Source: Berberis thunbergii
Lineage: Eukaryota > Streptophyta > Magnoliopsida > Ranunculales > Berberidaceae
Assembly: GCA_003290165.1 (NCBI GenBank)
Contig: QNQO01000454.1
Location: 466,001-530,000, forward strand
Direction: 5' to 3'
DNA length: 64,000 bases
Shown: piece by piece, positions 44,752 through 56,062 of the stretch
Layout: each line of letters begins with the position of its first letter
How positions within the stretch are numbered: the stretch's first letter is position 1
Notes under the pieces: generated by a model
Told to the model about the DNA's origin: nothing
The model's input: the letters and a program-made list of their open reading frames with translations, nothing else
Databases searched by the model: none
Program-made: the position numbers and the translations under genes

Positions 44752-45668
44752 CTGGCTCGGATGAAAAACAAAAATATGAGTATCTATAACATCAAAATAA
44801 GAACAAATTTACACAAGAAAACAAATCCACTTATCTGTGTCATCCCTTCAAGCTTGCATGCCCTTGGCTTGGATATAATAAAGTTATATCAACACAAGAG
44901 GATACAAGCATGTGAACAACAAAAGACTAAAAATTAAGTAATTAACCAAAAAAAATAAATACAGATTTACAAACATCCTTGTTTCAAAGAATTAAAGACT
45001 TTCAGAGGTCCCTAATATCATTTACTTTATAACTATATTCACAAACAAGCTCTCCTAAATACATGAGAACATCAATCCTCAATGCCAAAGACTATTCAAT
45101 AGTGTATTTCGTAAAACGTATGTTGCCAGGGGCTCCGCTGCAGCAATGCCTGGTCGCGCCAAGGCTCTAAAGGTGGACCTTGGCACCTCATGCCCCGCCT
45201 TGCCCCTGACAACATAGCGTAAAACAGCCTCCTTTGATAGTATATTTCAACCAAGTAATTACAATGGTCATTGACCTTATTGATATGGTAATAAACTTGC
45301 AACAAATAACTAAATAATATAAATATCTTTGAAAAAAATGTCAAAATATGGAGCACGTGCACCTCAGTGGCTTTTAAAAAAAATTCAACTCCAGTTTGAG
45401 TCAATTGATTTTTACTGAGTCGTTTTGATGACTGCAACAGTTTGAGCTGTGATGAGACTAAAAAGCTTGAAATGAAGCATCCATGTTTTTCCAGAATGAC
45501 AAGTATAGATTTCAAGAGATATAGACAGATAATTGAGTTAAATTATTGCAACAACCGACACAAAATACCTAAAAGCACGAAGCATCACCATAAATATTAT
45601 GAAAATCCGAGGAACATGACCAAAGACAACAAACATGTTATAACTGCCTAATTTGAATAATAACAAAC

Positions 45669-45741
45669 CTGAAACACAAAAAATGGCTCCATGCAGTGCT
45701 CTTTCATTAATTTTTGGAATGTGGGTTGCGGGTAATCAAAT
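45669..45741 (-). pseudogene. P5A-type cation ATPase exon
   Basis: This is a 73-base exon bounded by CAG and GTTTGT: FDYPQPTFQKLMKEHCMEPF then FVFQ. The phase joins exactly to the end of exon 46514-46715 (GRNV|FDYPQ), so the two exons keep the host gene's intron structure. The sequence is open. Confidence 0.88.
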
Positions 45742-46513
45742 CTGGAAAACAAAAGAGAACCCCCATAATCAACAAAGAAATAGACATTAGGACATGGTTC
45801 TGCATTTATCTAAACAAGCCACAATATTGGTTTGACAAATAGCAAGATAGTTAGAGTCTCTAAAATAATCTGCAACACGACGAAAAATAGATGTCCCAGT
45901 GATGCATATAAAAGCTGAGGGCTCCTTGTTTGAGAAGATCAAATAAAATTTCATCTTTTAGGGTAGACAAACAAAGAGAATGAAGGGAGCTATATTTAAT
46001 GTTATTGCAGGAAGGCACCTGATGGTACAAGTGACCATCCCCAAGGGAAAATGGAAAGAAAGTCAAAGCATAGCCGACTTATAATAAAATAAATAAATAA
46101 TAACTAATAATGCTTTTTAATTCATAAGGATATTTGCCTCGTATTTGCTTTCACCTCTATGACTTCATGAATTTTTTACTTTTTCTCAAAAAAAAAAAAA
46201 AGAATAAGAGAAGCAGACCCTGTGTTCTTTTTAAGTAATATTTCATTGCAAAGAGGTTACAACGAATCACAAGACAGTGACAAGCACTGCCTTACAAGAT
46301 GAAGATTGATCAGGTCTAATCCCTCACCCTGATGCCTTCTGTATCATCAATCATATTACAAGGAAGATGGTTGGGAAACTGAAATGCATCATACACGACA
46401 AAGAGGATAACATAGCAGCTAATGAATAGGGTTTAACCATTTCAGATAAACAAACAGAAAATAATGTACACTCCACAGATCATATTCAATAAAAAGGAGA
46501 AAGAAAGCTTACA

Positions 46514-46715
46514 CATTCCGTCCCCACTTGTTAGTGGCAAGAGCCACTTTAGCTTCTGAACCATGGCCTGTACTTTTAAGATAATAACCAAATGTTTCCT
46601 TTGTAGGATAAGGAAGTTTACTGAAGGTACCCTTCTCCTCTGAAAATATGAAACGTTGCTTTCTGAAATCAAAATAAATCTCTTCCATATCTACAATATT
46701 CGATGATCCTGTTAC
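46514..46715 (-). pseudogene. P5A-type cation ATPase exon
   Basis: The acceptor GCAG precedes VTGSSNIVDMEEIYFDFRKQ, then RFIFSEEKGTFSKLPYPTKE, then TFGYYLKSTGHGSEAKVAL and KWGRNV with donor GTGTAAG. It matches the cytosolic N-terminal segment ahead of the M1-M2 region of plant P5A ATPases. It is uninterrupted. In the host gene many further exons follow; here only three blocks are kept. Confidence 0.88.
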
Positions 46716-47139
46716 CTGCATACGTACAGAGTGTTCTATTTAGGAGATCGTTGTTGGCATCATTGACGAGAGGAAAGCTACACCAACTAATTATATATTT
46801 CATATTAAAAACCTGAAGCAGTCAATCAGAATTTAAGTAGTGTTTGGCAGATCCTTCTCAAAGGTCATAAAACATAACAATTACTAAGGTAAATAATAAA
46901 TCAATAATAAACTGAGCAAACCCAGAACCTAATGCCTGAAACAGATAGAACAAGAGTATAAAAACTCTGTTGTTTCATTCGGTCTAGAAGAGACTTCCAA
47001 AAGTTAAAAAAAAAAAGTCGTGTAGAAAGAGTTTTATGGTGGAATAACTATAAGTTAAAAGTATTAGTTCGACATGAGCCTGACAGCTGTTTAATCAAAT
47101 GAAACCTTTTTAAATGACTCAGGCAAGGGAAAAAGATAC

Positions 47140-47250
47140 CTGTGCTATAGATGTAAAACACTCGAGCAAGGGAAAAAGATCTTTGGCGGCATTCGAAAGC
47201 TGCTGCCACTTTGCAATCAGTGGAGGCATTAAAATCTCAAGATATCTTGG
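47140..47250 (-). pseudogene. Transportin-1 (importin beta-2) exon
   Basis: The exon has 37 intact codons between acceptor ACAG and donor [26 protein letters not shown], then [17 protein letters not shown]. This is a HEAT-repeat helix pair from the central part of transportin-1, the nuclear import receptor for PY-NLS cargo. No other transportin exon was found nearby, so it is a single captured exon. Confidence 0.85.
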
Positions 47251-47698
47251 CTGTAATTCATCATCATAGAGAACAAGTTAACTTACAATTTTTGTTCAAT
47301 ACTGGCAGCCAACAAGATGAAACACATTACATGATACCTGAAGGTTTCGTTAGCATCATATACAATCCGAAGGTTTCCTTTCTAAAGGAGTTTAGACAAA
47401 AAGGGATTAGCAAGTGTCAGATATTTGACATAATAGCCAAAATGTAAAGTGAAAGACCACTTATATAAAACAAACCTGATATTTCCATTAGGAGATCTTC
47501 TAGCTCTAAGAAGCCATTTTTATATATCAATCAGAGGACAGCCAGCTCAATAGGTGCTGAAAAATTAACATACTATAAATATATTTTATTTTTGTGCTAC
47601 CCCCCTGAAAAGACTAATAAACCTCAACGGCAGATGTCGATTCTCAAGATTCTTTTAATATATTTACATGCACTAAAAAAAGTCGAGTAAAACTTCAC

Positions 47699-47775
47699 CT
47701 GCTGGTAAGCATTCAATCTTCCTGAAGGATCAATGTAGTGCAGGGAATCTGGATGTCTAGGATTTCCATTTGAAG
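47699..47775 (-). pseudogene. Exon-like fragment, unrecognised
   Basis: This is a 77-base open exon with acceptor TTCAG and donor GTGAAG: SNGNPRHPDSLHYIDPSGRL then NAYQQ. The splice signals and composition are those of a real exon, but I cannot name the protein. Same orientation as its neighbours, so it is likely another captured shard. A shorter splice-ended piece (LRARRSPNGN, near 47475-47510) may be related. Confidence 0.5.
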
Positions 47776-47839
47776 CTGAACAAAATTCATATAATACTTT
47801 TAATGATTTGTCCTTTAAGTCGCAGGACCTGCTGTCCAA

Positions 47840-48115
47840 CAAAACCCTCCAAAGCAGCAACTGTCACACACAAATGCTCTAGCCCAGCCCGCACTCTTAC
47901 TGCCACACTAAGCAGCACACCCTGCAGTACCCAGGCAGCATGTTGAGGTCTGGCTGCAACTTGCCTCGCAGCAACAGGCTATCAGCCAGCAAACACCGCC
48001 TCGCCTTGTTCGCGACACCACGACTGTCCCTGCAGTCGTTCCTTGCAGCTATTCCAGGGTCTGTCTCGACCCTGCAGTCATTCCTCGCAGCTGTTCCATC
48101 TCATTGTTACCAAGA
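47840..48115 (+). other. GC-rich island among captured exons
   Basis: The base composition is much richer in G+C than the surroundings. On the plus strand an open frame from 47940 contains two copies of LQSFLAA(I/V)P. No family is recognised. It could be a captured 5' exon or a leader sequence. Confidence 0.35.
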
Positions 48116-48270
48116 GAATCATCAAAAAAAGAACCACACTATTTGATGGGTTTACACTGTTTATGTTGATCAATTAAATGGATAAGAGATTTTAAAGCAC
48201 ACTAAAGCCCTTTGTAAGGAACCTTATATGCCATCAATAGAGATCGAAAATATAAAATAGTGCCAATTAC

Positions 48271-48334
48271 CTTTATGATCTGTTCAAGTTCAATGTTCAG
48301 AACTTGGTTAAATTGAGATTCGCTCACTCCATCC
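48271..48334 (-). pseudogene. Argonaute (AGO4-like) Piwi-domain exon
   Basis: This is a 64-base exon with acceptor CTTAG and donor GTAATT: DGVSESQFNQVLNIELEQII then K. The string DGVSESQFNQVLNIEL is the Piwi-domain signature of the AGO4/6/8/9 clade that mediates RNA-directed DNA methylation. Only this exon is present. The phase agrees with an exon beginning inside the Arg codon of FRDGVSE. Confidence 0.85.
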
Positions 48335-48441
48335 CTAAGAGGAAAACAGAGAAATTTATGAAGACAAGGGCATTAGAGTTGCATGGAAATGCCAGGCTTT
48401 GCATAATAGGAAATCGAAATGAGGATGCAATGCATACACAC

Positions 48442-50263
48442 CTGATGTTTGAATGTTATCGACACTCTCTCAGCATTTTTGTTCATGTAATTAGATAGAG
48501 TAGAGAGAGCAAACACAAATGCAGCGCGTCCAAGTAATGTTAGGAAGATAATAGAAGTGCAGATAACAACAGATGTCCAAACACTGCAACATCGTATAAT
48601 GTTGCTAAGATGAAAAAACCAATCTCCGATATGAAAAATAGTCAGGCATGTATATTTTTACCTGTCTTTGTTCATCTTCCACTTTTCAATGTCATGAGCA
48701 TCCATTCCCACATACAGAAAGATGAATGTCTCTGCAATAAAAGACATTGTTGCAAAAACATGTCTGCAAAAGGTGAAGGTATAGGAGAATGAGAAAACCC
48801 CAATGTGTGAATTTAAAATTTGAATAATTTTTTAATAGAAGTAATGTTAAGAAATGACATGAACCAATTCAGCCATACTTGGTTGTGATTCTTGAGCTTT
48901 CGGTGACGTTATGCCATGCATAATGTGACATGATAATTCCACAAAGAAAGACGGTAAGAATGCCACTCAGGTTTAGCAACTACAGCAGGAAAATTAAGTC
49001 TAAGGATACAAACAATAGGTTTTAAACCTTAACCCGAAAATTGAATTTTGTTTCTTACCTCTGCCAACATATATGATAGATATGCTCCTAAGACCATTAG
49101 CGCAATTTCACGGTCAGTAGAATGTCTGTAAAAAGAAAAATGGTTTAGCCTTCTACTGTAACAGTAGACTAGGGGGCTTGGCTATTCCCTGAACATTCAT
49201 AATGAGAGAGGATCACAGAATTTACTTAGCCAAATATAAGCTTTTAAGAGCATATGAAGTCAAAAGCCCCACCTACATGAAAGAAGAAACACATCAACAA
49301 AAAATGCAGAACAAACACAACGGGCATTTAGTTCGTGTTTACTTACAGCAACACCAAGACAGGTACTAGTAGCAAACAGATATAAAATATCTCCAATTAT
49401 CTGAGTCACTGTCCAGCCATCAAGCTTTGATATATCGAGCTTTTGAATTGCTTTCAATAGAACAACTGAAGTGACATCATTTACCACGCCTTCCCCAAAA
49501 ACTAGACTGTACAAAAGGGGTGTCTCATCTTGGTTTAGCACCTATAAATACCAAGAAAAAAAAATCTCTTGACATGCTTATGATGCTATAATGATAGGTG
49601 ATCAAGCGCTTAGTTAAGTAGAGTCAATGTGAGAAACCTGAAGTGTGCAGACAGTATCGGTGGTATAAAGATTGTACCAATGGTTGAACCAAAAGAACAT
49701 TAAGAAAAAAGAATACTTTAGCTGACAATTGAACAAAAAATATAAATTAAAAATGGTGAATGGCCATATCAGATACGAAGATCAAATAAAAGGAATAAGA
49801 ATCGAACCAAGATAGTCACGTATACTTAGTCCAACGAACACAATCTTCGAAAAAACCCACCAACTGCCTAGATCATATTATTTCAGTAAGTTAAAAGGAC
49901 TTAGAAGCAAAACCAAATAAACATTCCAAAAGGTTGAAAATGAAACTATGGAGATGGAAACAACAATCACCTGTAGCTATGATTCCTGATGAAATGAAAA
50001 CCCCGAACACGCCAAATAACATTATAGTTGAAAAGTTCCGAAAGAAATGTTTTTTCTTCACCTGAAATCTGTTGAAACAAGGAGTCTAATTTTGAATAAA
50101 CGTAAATTTCTTGAGTGTGTAATTTTCTATGAAGTAGAACTTACCCTGCATTGAATATTATGGGGGGAAGGAGATATATGAAGAACAATTGTTCGTCAAA
50201 TCTGAGAATGTGTGAACTTGTGCCATTACTCCAAAATAAGATAATCGTTCCCGTAATAACTCC
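48442..50263 (-). pseudogene. Vacuolar-type Na+/H+ antiporter (NHX) fragment, about ten exons
   Basis: The minus-strand exons are approximately 50263-50145, 50068-49971, 49863-49808, a decayed one ending 49638, 49541-49347, 49272-49226, 49125-49059, 48979-48879, 48763-48662 and 48583-48442. Recognisable parts are FFIYLLPPIIFNAG (the amiloride-site helix), then FQVKKKHFFRNFSTIML, NQDETPLLYSLVFGEGVVND, HSTDREIALMVLGAYLSYML, LSGILTVFLCGIIMSHYAWH, FIAETFIFLYVGMDAHD and LTLLGRAAFVFALSTLSNYM. The N-terminus and the segment after FKHQ are absent. Frameshifts occur at the 49863 exon, in the exon ending 49638 (whose acceptor is also lost) and near 49230. It is therefore a large captured and decaying gene segment, not a functional antiporter. 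Confidence 0.9.
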
Positions 50264-50523
50264 CTGAATAAAACGACGCCATTTAAAATAATTGTTCCCG
50301 CGATAACTCATTCAACATGCAGATGGACCTTGAAGATCAACTACATGGATTGCATTCAACAAATTTGGCATTGCCAACAAATTTCTCCAACTCTTTGACG
50401 TATATTGCATTCAAGACATGTACATCACCAAAGTGCAACCCTGGATGCCTGTAGACTAACACTTGCCCAGAAATGTGTCCATCACCACTGTATTTCAGAA
50501 AATATAGACCTTAGATGCCCCTA

Positions 50524-52167
50524 TCAATCATCAAGTTCCACATGAGTTCTACACCATACGAAGAAATCACCAACGTCCAAATCCCCCATCTTGTCTCCTT
50601 TTGGATCACTTTTGTAAAGTTTCACCCCAGTCCTGTATTTGAAGCATAAGGAAAGTCTGATCTCTGTTGCAGGGTTCAATGATCCATGACAAGCGCAAGA
50701 GAATTGATGGATAGGATCTACAACCTCTAATGCTATCGCAATGACATTCCTTTCCAAATCACAAACTTTGTATCTCCTTGACACTGAAGGAACAGGATTG
50801 CTTGGAGAAAGAAACCTCGCAACACCTTGAGAAGATGATGGTAATGGAGATGGTGGTAATGGATATGGAGGTAATGGATTTTCTGGTTGCCTTGTCGATT
50901 GTGCACGGGATGACGGTGTATCTTCAGTTATGTGAACAACTCCTTGTATTCCCTCACATGTTGATGGTCTTACATAAGTTCCACTTTCAAGTCTCTCTCG
51001 TATCCATCTAACATTTTCTTCCAATCTTTCATATTTTTCTTCCCTTTTTTTGGCTTCCAATGTTTTTTCCAATAGCAATGAACGAGCAGGAAGTGCAGCA
51101 TCATACTTCCTTTTAGAGACAGTGGTTCCAACACAACGAGTACGTCCCCTCGCTTCTTGGCCAAACACTTGGCTTAGAGAATCATCATCAATACTGAGGT
51201 CAGTGGTACCCTGAGTTGAAAATTCTTGCAAGGCAGCTTTTTTTGCTTTAACTTGTTCCTTCAAAAGAATGAAAAAATAAAATAAATCAGGACACAAATA
51301 ATATTCATACAACTACAAAGTAAATTAAGTATTGGGTATAAAAGACATCATTGGGCACATACCATATATTGTTCAGAACCATGCGTAGGTTTTCCATCCT
51401 TTCCAGTGTGACATGCAATCCATATGTCAGTGCGTGTGACTGGTTCCCCATCAGGGTTCTTCTCAACCTATATACTTGAAAGATTAGTCTCAGCCTATAT
51501 AGTTAAATGGTATATAATATTGTACTAGTAGCTAGAAACTCAATTACCATTTCATACTCTACTTCTGCAGCACTCTTTTGGCCACCCCCCCATACATACT
51601 TTGAAGCCTTTTTGTTTTTTGCATTTTGGGCTCTAATTGCCTTCGCTTCAAGGGTGCTCTCATAGCGAACAAACTCCTTCCAATCCTCCTCTCTTACACC
51701 ATTTGGAACATGTTTCTCTTGTTCCTCAATGGTAGAATACTTATCCAAATAATTCTTCCTAAGACTTGCCTTGAACCTTCTATAATATTCAGGCATTTTC
51801 AAATGCACACTCTTTTTCACATAACTTGGGATGTCGTATTCACGCTGCAAATAAGCCATTGAGATATAAGTTGAAAATAAAATAAGACATTATGAAAATC
51901 AATGATGTAAAATCTCACCTTGAGGCCATTCCACACATCCTCTTTGTAGTTGTCAGTAACATGGTGCCAACCCTTGAATTTGATGGGCACAAGGGTTTCA
52001 ACAAGCTTTCCAATGTTTTTATTGAAATTTCTAGCACCAGGTCCAACTGCTAAACCGTGGAGGTTGAACTGTATGGTCTGTTTAACTTCAATGTCATCAT
52101 TTGTAGATCTAGTGACATCAATGGTGGAGAGATTGTCGCGAGTACTATCCATTTCTATCAATGACAT
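50524..52167 (-). CDS. TNPA-like / Ptta En/Spm plant transposase
   Basis: The minus-strand exons are approximately 52156-51920, 51843-51546, 51469-51363 and 51263-50524. The first has MDSTRDNLSTIDVTRSTNDD and PIKFKGWHHVTDNYKEDVWN. The second has MPEYYRRFKASLRKNYLDKY and VREEDWKEFVRYESTLEAKA, which is the Transposase_24 (PF03004) type. The third reads GEPVTRTDIWIACHTGKDGK. The last is a coiled coil with ERLEENVRWIRERL, a Pro-rich linker (NPLPPYPLPPSPLPSSSQG) and a C-terminal domain ending VWCRTHVELDD. Such proteins bind the subterminal repeats. It looks largely intact and lies downstream of TNPD on the same strand. Confidence 0.82.
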
Positions 52168-52432
52168 TATAGATATTAGCCATTATCAAACAAAAAGAAA
52201 TAAGAATAAACTATATACACCACATTTATAGATAATTTCCTTCCACAACATATCACCACAAATAGATTTTTATAAAGCATTGGAAAAGCCAATCTGAATA
52301 CATAGCTACAAAGCTTCCCTTTCTCAACTCAAAAGTCAAAATAAGAAACAAAGACAAAATATTTGGTCTCAACCAAAGGGGATGACTAAAATAGCATTAG
52401 AAATGCATCAAAAAATATTGTAGCATAGCCAA

Positions 52433-55400
52433 TTAAAGTTCCAGTAAGCTCTTCAGGTTGGGATTGTCTTTCAAGATGCTTTGATACACAGTGGGAATTT
52501 CCTTTTTATCGACATTAGTGTTCAAACCTCTTTGAGTATGTAGAACTACGTGCCACCCGTCATTTGATTGATCTTTCGAATAAAATACCCCACTTGCTTC
52601 TTGAGCTAAAATGAATGGATCCTTTTCCACCTTTCTTTTGTCTTTTAGCTTCGACAAGTTTACCATCTCATGGTTCCAAATTGGGTCCACCTTATATGCA
52701 TTTTTCTTATCTTCCACTTTGACCCAATCACAATAGAAGACAATTTCTTTGAAATCTATGTAGTCTAGCACCAGTATGTCTCTAACAACTCCATACCATT
52801 TGACTAGTTGGTCCTTTGGCCTCTTATCTTTCTTACTAGCAACAAAATGAGCAATGGCATCCATGGAGACACCACTATCTTGTGTCACCAAACATTCATC
52901 CAAAGAACTTGTCGCAAATGTGAAACCATTGACACAATATTTTGGATATCGGGTTGCCAAAAATTGTGGACCTTTGGCTAACCTCCAAAGTGTGGTATTT
53001 GTTTCCCCAGCCTTCTCCAACTACATTGTAAAACAAATCATCTTAGAACTGAAATCTGAAAATAAAAAAAATTTATATATGTATATATATATGAATAAAT
53101 ACACATTATAATATACCTCATCACACAACCAAGGAATAAAATCTGTAGTTTTCTCAACATTTTTCCTTGACCTTTTTTTTACTTTGTGTAGCCAACTCCA
53201 TGCAATATTCATTGTATTTTCTGCACAAGTTACCATATTATCATAATTCTATATTTTTAGATATAAAAAAAGACTAAAATATTATATATCTTACTCTTCC
53301 CAATCACTCGAATCAGCAAGTGCATTGAAAACCCATCTTCGAGCTTGTTTAAATTGTACATTATTTAGCATATAGTTTTTTCCTTTATCCAATGGCTTTT
53401 CATCGGCATACTCATCATCTACATCAAGCCACTCCTCTTGACTGTGTTTGTGAGTTCCGAACCGTGGCTTTCTCATATACCCCATGCAGTATGTAACAGG
53501 TTCATCTACAAGGTATGATTCTGCTATTGATCCTTCTATGTATCTGAAATTTCTAGCATAGTCTTTGTATTGTTTCATTAACCTATCAATCATAAGTAAA
53601 ATGATAAATTAGTATATAATATAATAAGATAACGTGATGACGTGCACTAAAATTAGAAAATTTATTTACTGCTCAAAGGGATACATCCATCGATATCGAA
53701 CTGGACCACCAAGCATCGCTTCCTCGGTTAGATGAGCCATGCAATGCACACTTATAACAAAGAATGAAGGCGGAAGCTCCTTTTCAAGGACACACATTGC
53801 CTCAATCACACCTTTGTGTGCCAACTGAAGATCTGTTTTGTTGATCACTTTAGCACATAAGATATTAAAGAATAAGCTAATTCTTTGAATAGCAATTCTT
53901 AAATCTTTATCCTTCTTGTCACGAAAAACATGTCTAAGCAAAACTGTAAGTAAATGTTGCATAATGACATGGTAATCATGTGACTTCAGTCCTCTTAGCT
54001 CCAGGGGATTGCCAAGAACGCAATTACTCAACTTGGATGAAAATCCACTCGGCAATTTCAACTCTTTTAGTGTATTCATAAATACTTGTTTTTCTTTCTT
54101 GGTCAAGGAAAATGATGCTTTTGGCATTGAAGTTTTTCCCGTTTCATTGTCATGGCTCAACCAATATCTCTTATGAGTTCTCATGTCTTCCATATCTTTT
54201 CGAGCATTCTCACCATCCTTTGTTTTCTTAGAGACATTCAACAATATGTTCAATAAGTGTTCAATGACATTCTTTTCAGTATGCATCACATCAATATTAT
54301 GTCGTAGCTCAGCAAACTTTCAGTACGGCAAATCAAATAAAATGGACCTTCTAGACCACGGTGGCGCAATGTTATTGGTTGGTTCATCATTGACGTTATC
54401 ATTATCAACCATATTCTTGCGCTTTTGCCCACTAACCCTACCTTGTGTAGAACTACCTTCCAAAATTTCCACTATCCTTCGTTCAACTTCTTCGCCAGAT
54501 AACTGTCGTGGAGCACGACGATGTTCAACATCTTTGTTGAATCCCTTGTCATCTCTAAACTTGTGTTTTGTAGGTAAAAAACGTTGATGGCCTCTATAGC
54601 ATATCTTCCGACTGTTTGAAAGACGTTCAGATTCTACATCATCAACACAAATAGGGCATGCATTATAACCATGAACATTACAACCAGCTAGAGTCCCATA
54701 AGCAGGAAAGTCATGGATACCCCAAAACAACATTACTTTCAATCGGAAATTGCTTTTAGTACACACATCCCAAGTTGAAACACCATCTGCCCACAATTCC
54801 TTCAACTCTTCTACTAATGGCTCCAGGTAAACATCAATATTCTTTCCGAGTGCTTTTGGACCTGATATTAACAAGGTTAACAAACAAAACTCCTTTTTCA
54901 TGCATAAAGAAGATGGAAGATTCAAAGGTGCTATTATTACTGGTGAACAACTATAAGCATTACTTAGATTTCCACGTGGGTTAAAACCATCAGTCAATAT
55001 TGCAAGTCTCAAATTCCTACTATCAGAGGCAAACTCTGGCCATCTCATATTTGTTAAAGTCCATTGTGCTGAATCACATGGATGTCTCATCAAATTCCCA
55101 TCTGAACAAGCATCCTTGTGCCAAGTCATAGCTTCACCAATCCACGGTATGCTAAAAAATCTTTTCAACCTTGGAATCAATGGAAAATACTTTACAACCT
55201 TTTTAACTTCTTTCGTGTATACCTGGCCGGAGTCGTTGTCATCGACATCGACACAAACCTTATACCTACTTGAACCACATTTTGGACAACCAACCAGACC
55301 CTCATATTCTTTCCAATAGAGTATGCATCCATTGGCACATGCATGTATTGTCTTACATTCCATCCCCATATCTTTAATTGTGTTTTTCATGTTTGGGTAG

Positions 55401-56062
55401 TTATCTGGCAAATTACAATCATCCGGCAATAAGGTTTTTAGCCATTTTAACAACATCGTCACACTATTACCACTCCAACTAAAACGAGTCTTGAAATTCT
55501 GCAATTCAATAATAGTGGACAACATGGTCTTATCCTTAGGACACCTATTGTAAAAAGGCACAGTCGCTTTTTCCTTATACTTTTGATATTTCTTGTTCAT
55601 AACTGTCTCAGGTTCACGAGAACGTTCTGGACCACCTTCTGGATTACCGCCAAAACATTCTTCGACGGTGTCATTCAAGTCATTTATCCCATCATCAGCC
55701 TCCACAGTTTGCATGTTGAGGAATACATCATCAACTAGCTCGCTCATCCTAGGATATTCACAGACATCATCAGGTTCAACCACTTCTGTCATAGGTACAC
55801 CAATCACATGCTTGTTTATATTCTCTCCATGATGTATCCACGTGACATAATTGGTATCAATGCCATGGATTAACAAATGAACACCTATGTCGTCAACACT
55901 AATGTTTCCCCTCGAGTTTCTACATCGAACACATGGGCAAGGAAAAAGACTCTCTCCATTTGTATTATCCTCAACAAACTGTTGGAATTGTCTAACGCCG
56001 TTTATATACATTGCACTTCCCCGTTTGTTCATCCATGACTTGTCTAAAGGAATTGTTGACAT
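52433..56062 (-). pseudogene. TNPD/TNP2 CACTA transposase, one nonsense mutation
   Basis: It starts MSTIPLDKSWMNKRGSAMYI at 56062. Domains in order: N-terminal Transpos_assoc with CPCVRCRNSRG; Transposase_21 core with GCILYWKEYEGLVGCPKCG, the ILTDGFNPRGN block, LISGPKALGKNIDVYLEPL and MLFWGIHDFPAYGTLAGC; DUF4218 with MHTEKNVIEHLLNILLN, then LKSHDYHVIMQHLL and RYRWMYPFEQ; a middle exon 53593-53291; and a C-terminal DUF4216-type region (53020-52433, FKEIVFYCDWVKV, ending NLKSLLEL). Residues are well preserved, and introns lie near 53665-53594, 53290-53225 and 53120-53021. A TGA at 54320-54322 replaces the conserved Trp of DLPYWK, so the frame is closed at residue 581. Otherwise the gene is nearly complete. 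Confidence 0.88.

Noticed and set aside
48442..50263. Functional NHX antiporter gene
   Set aside because: Both ends are missing, several frameshifts are present, one acceptor is lost, and unrelated captured exons follow directly.
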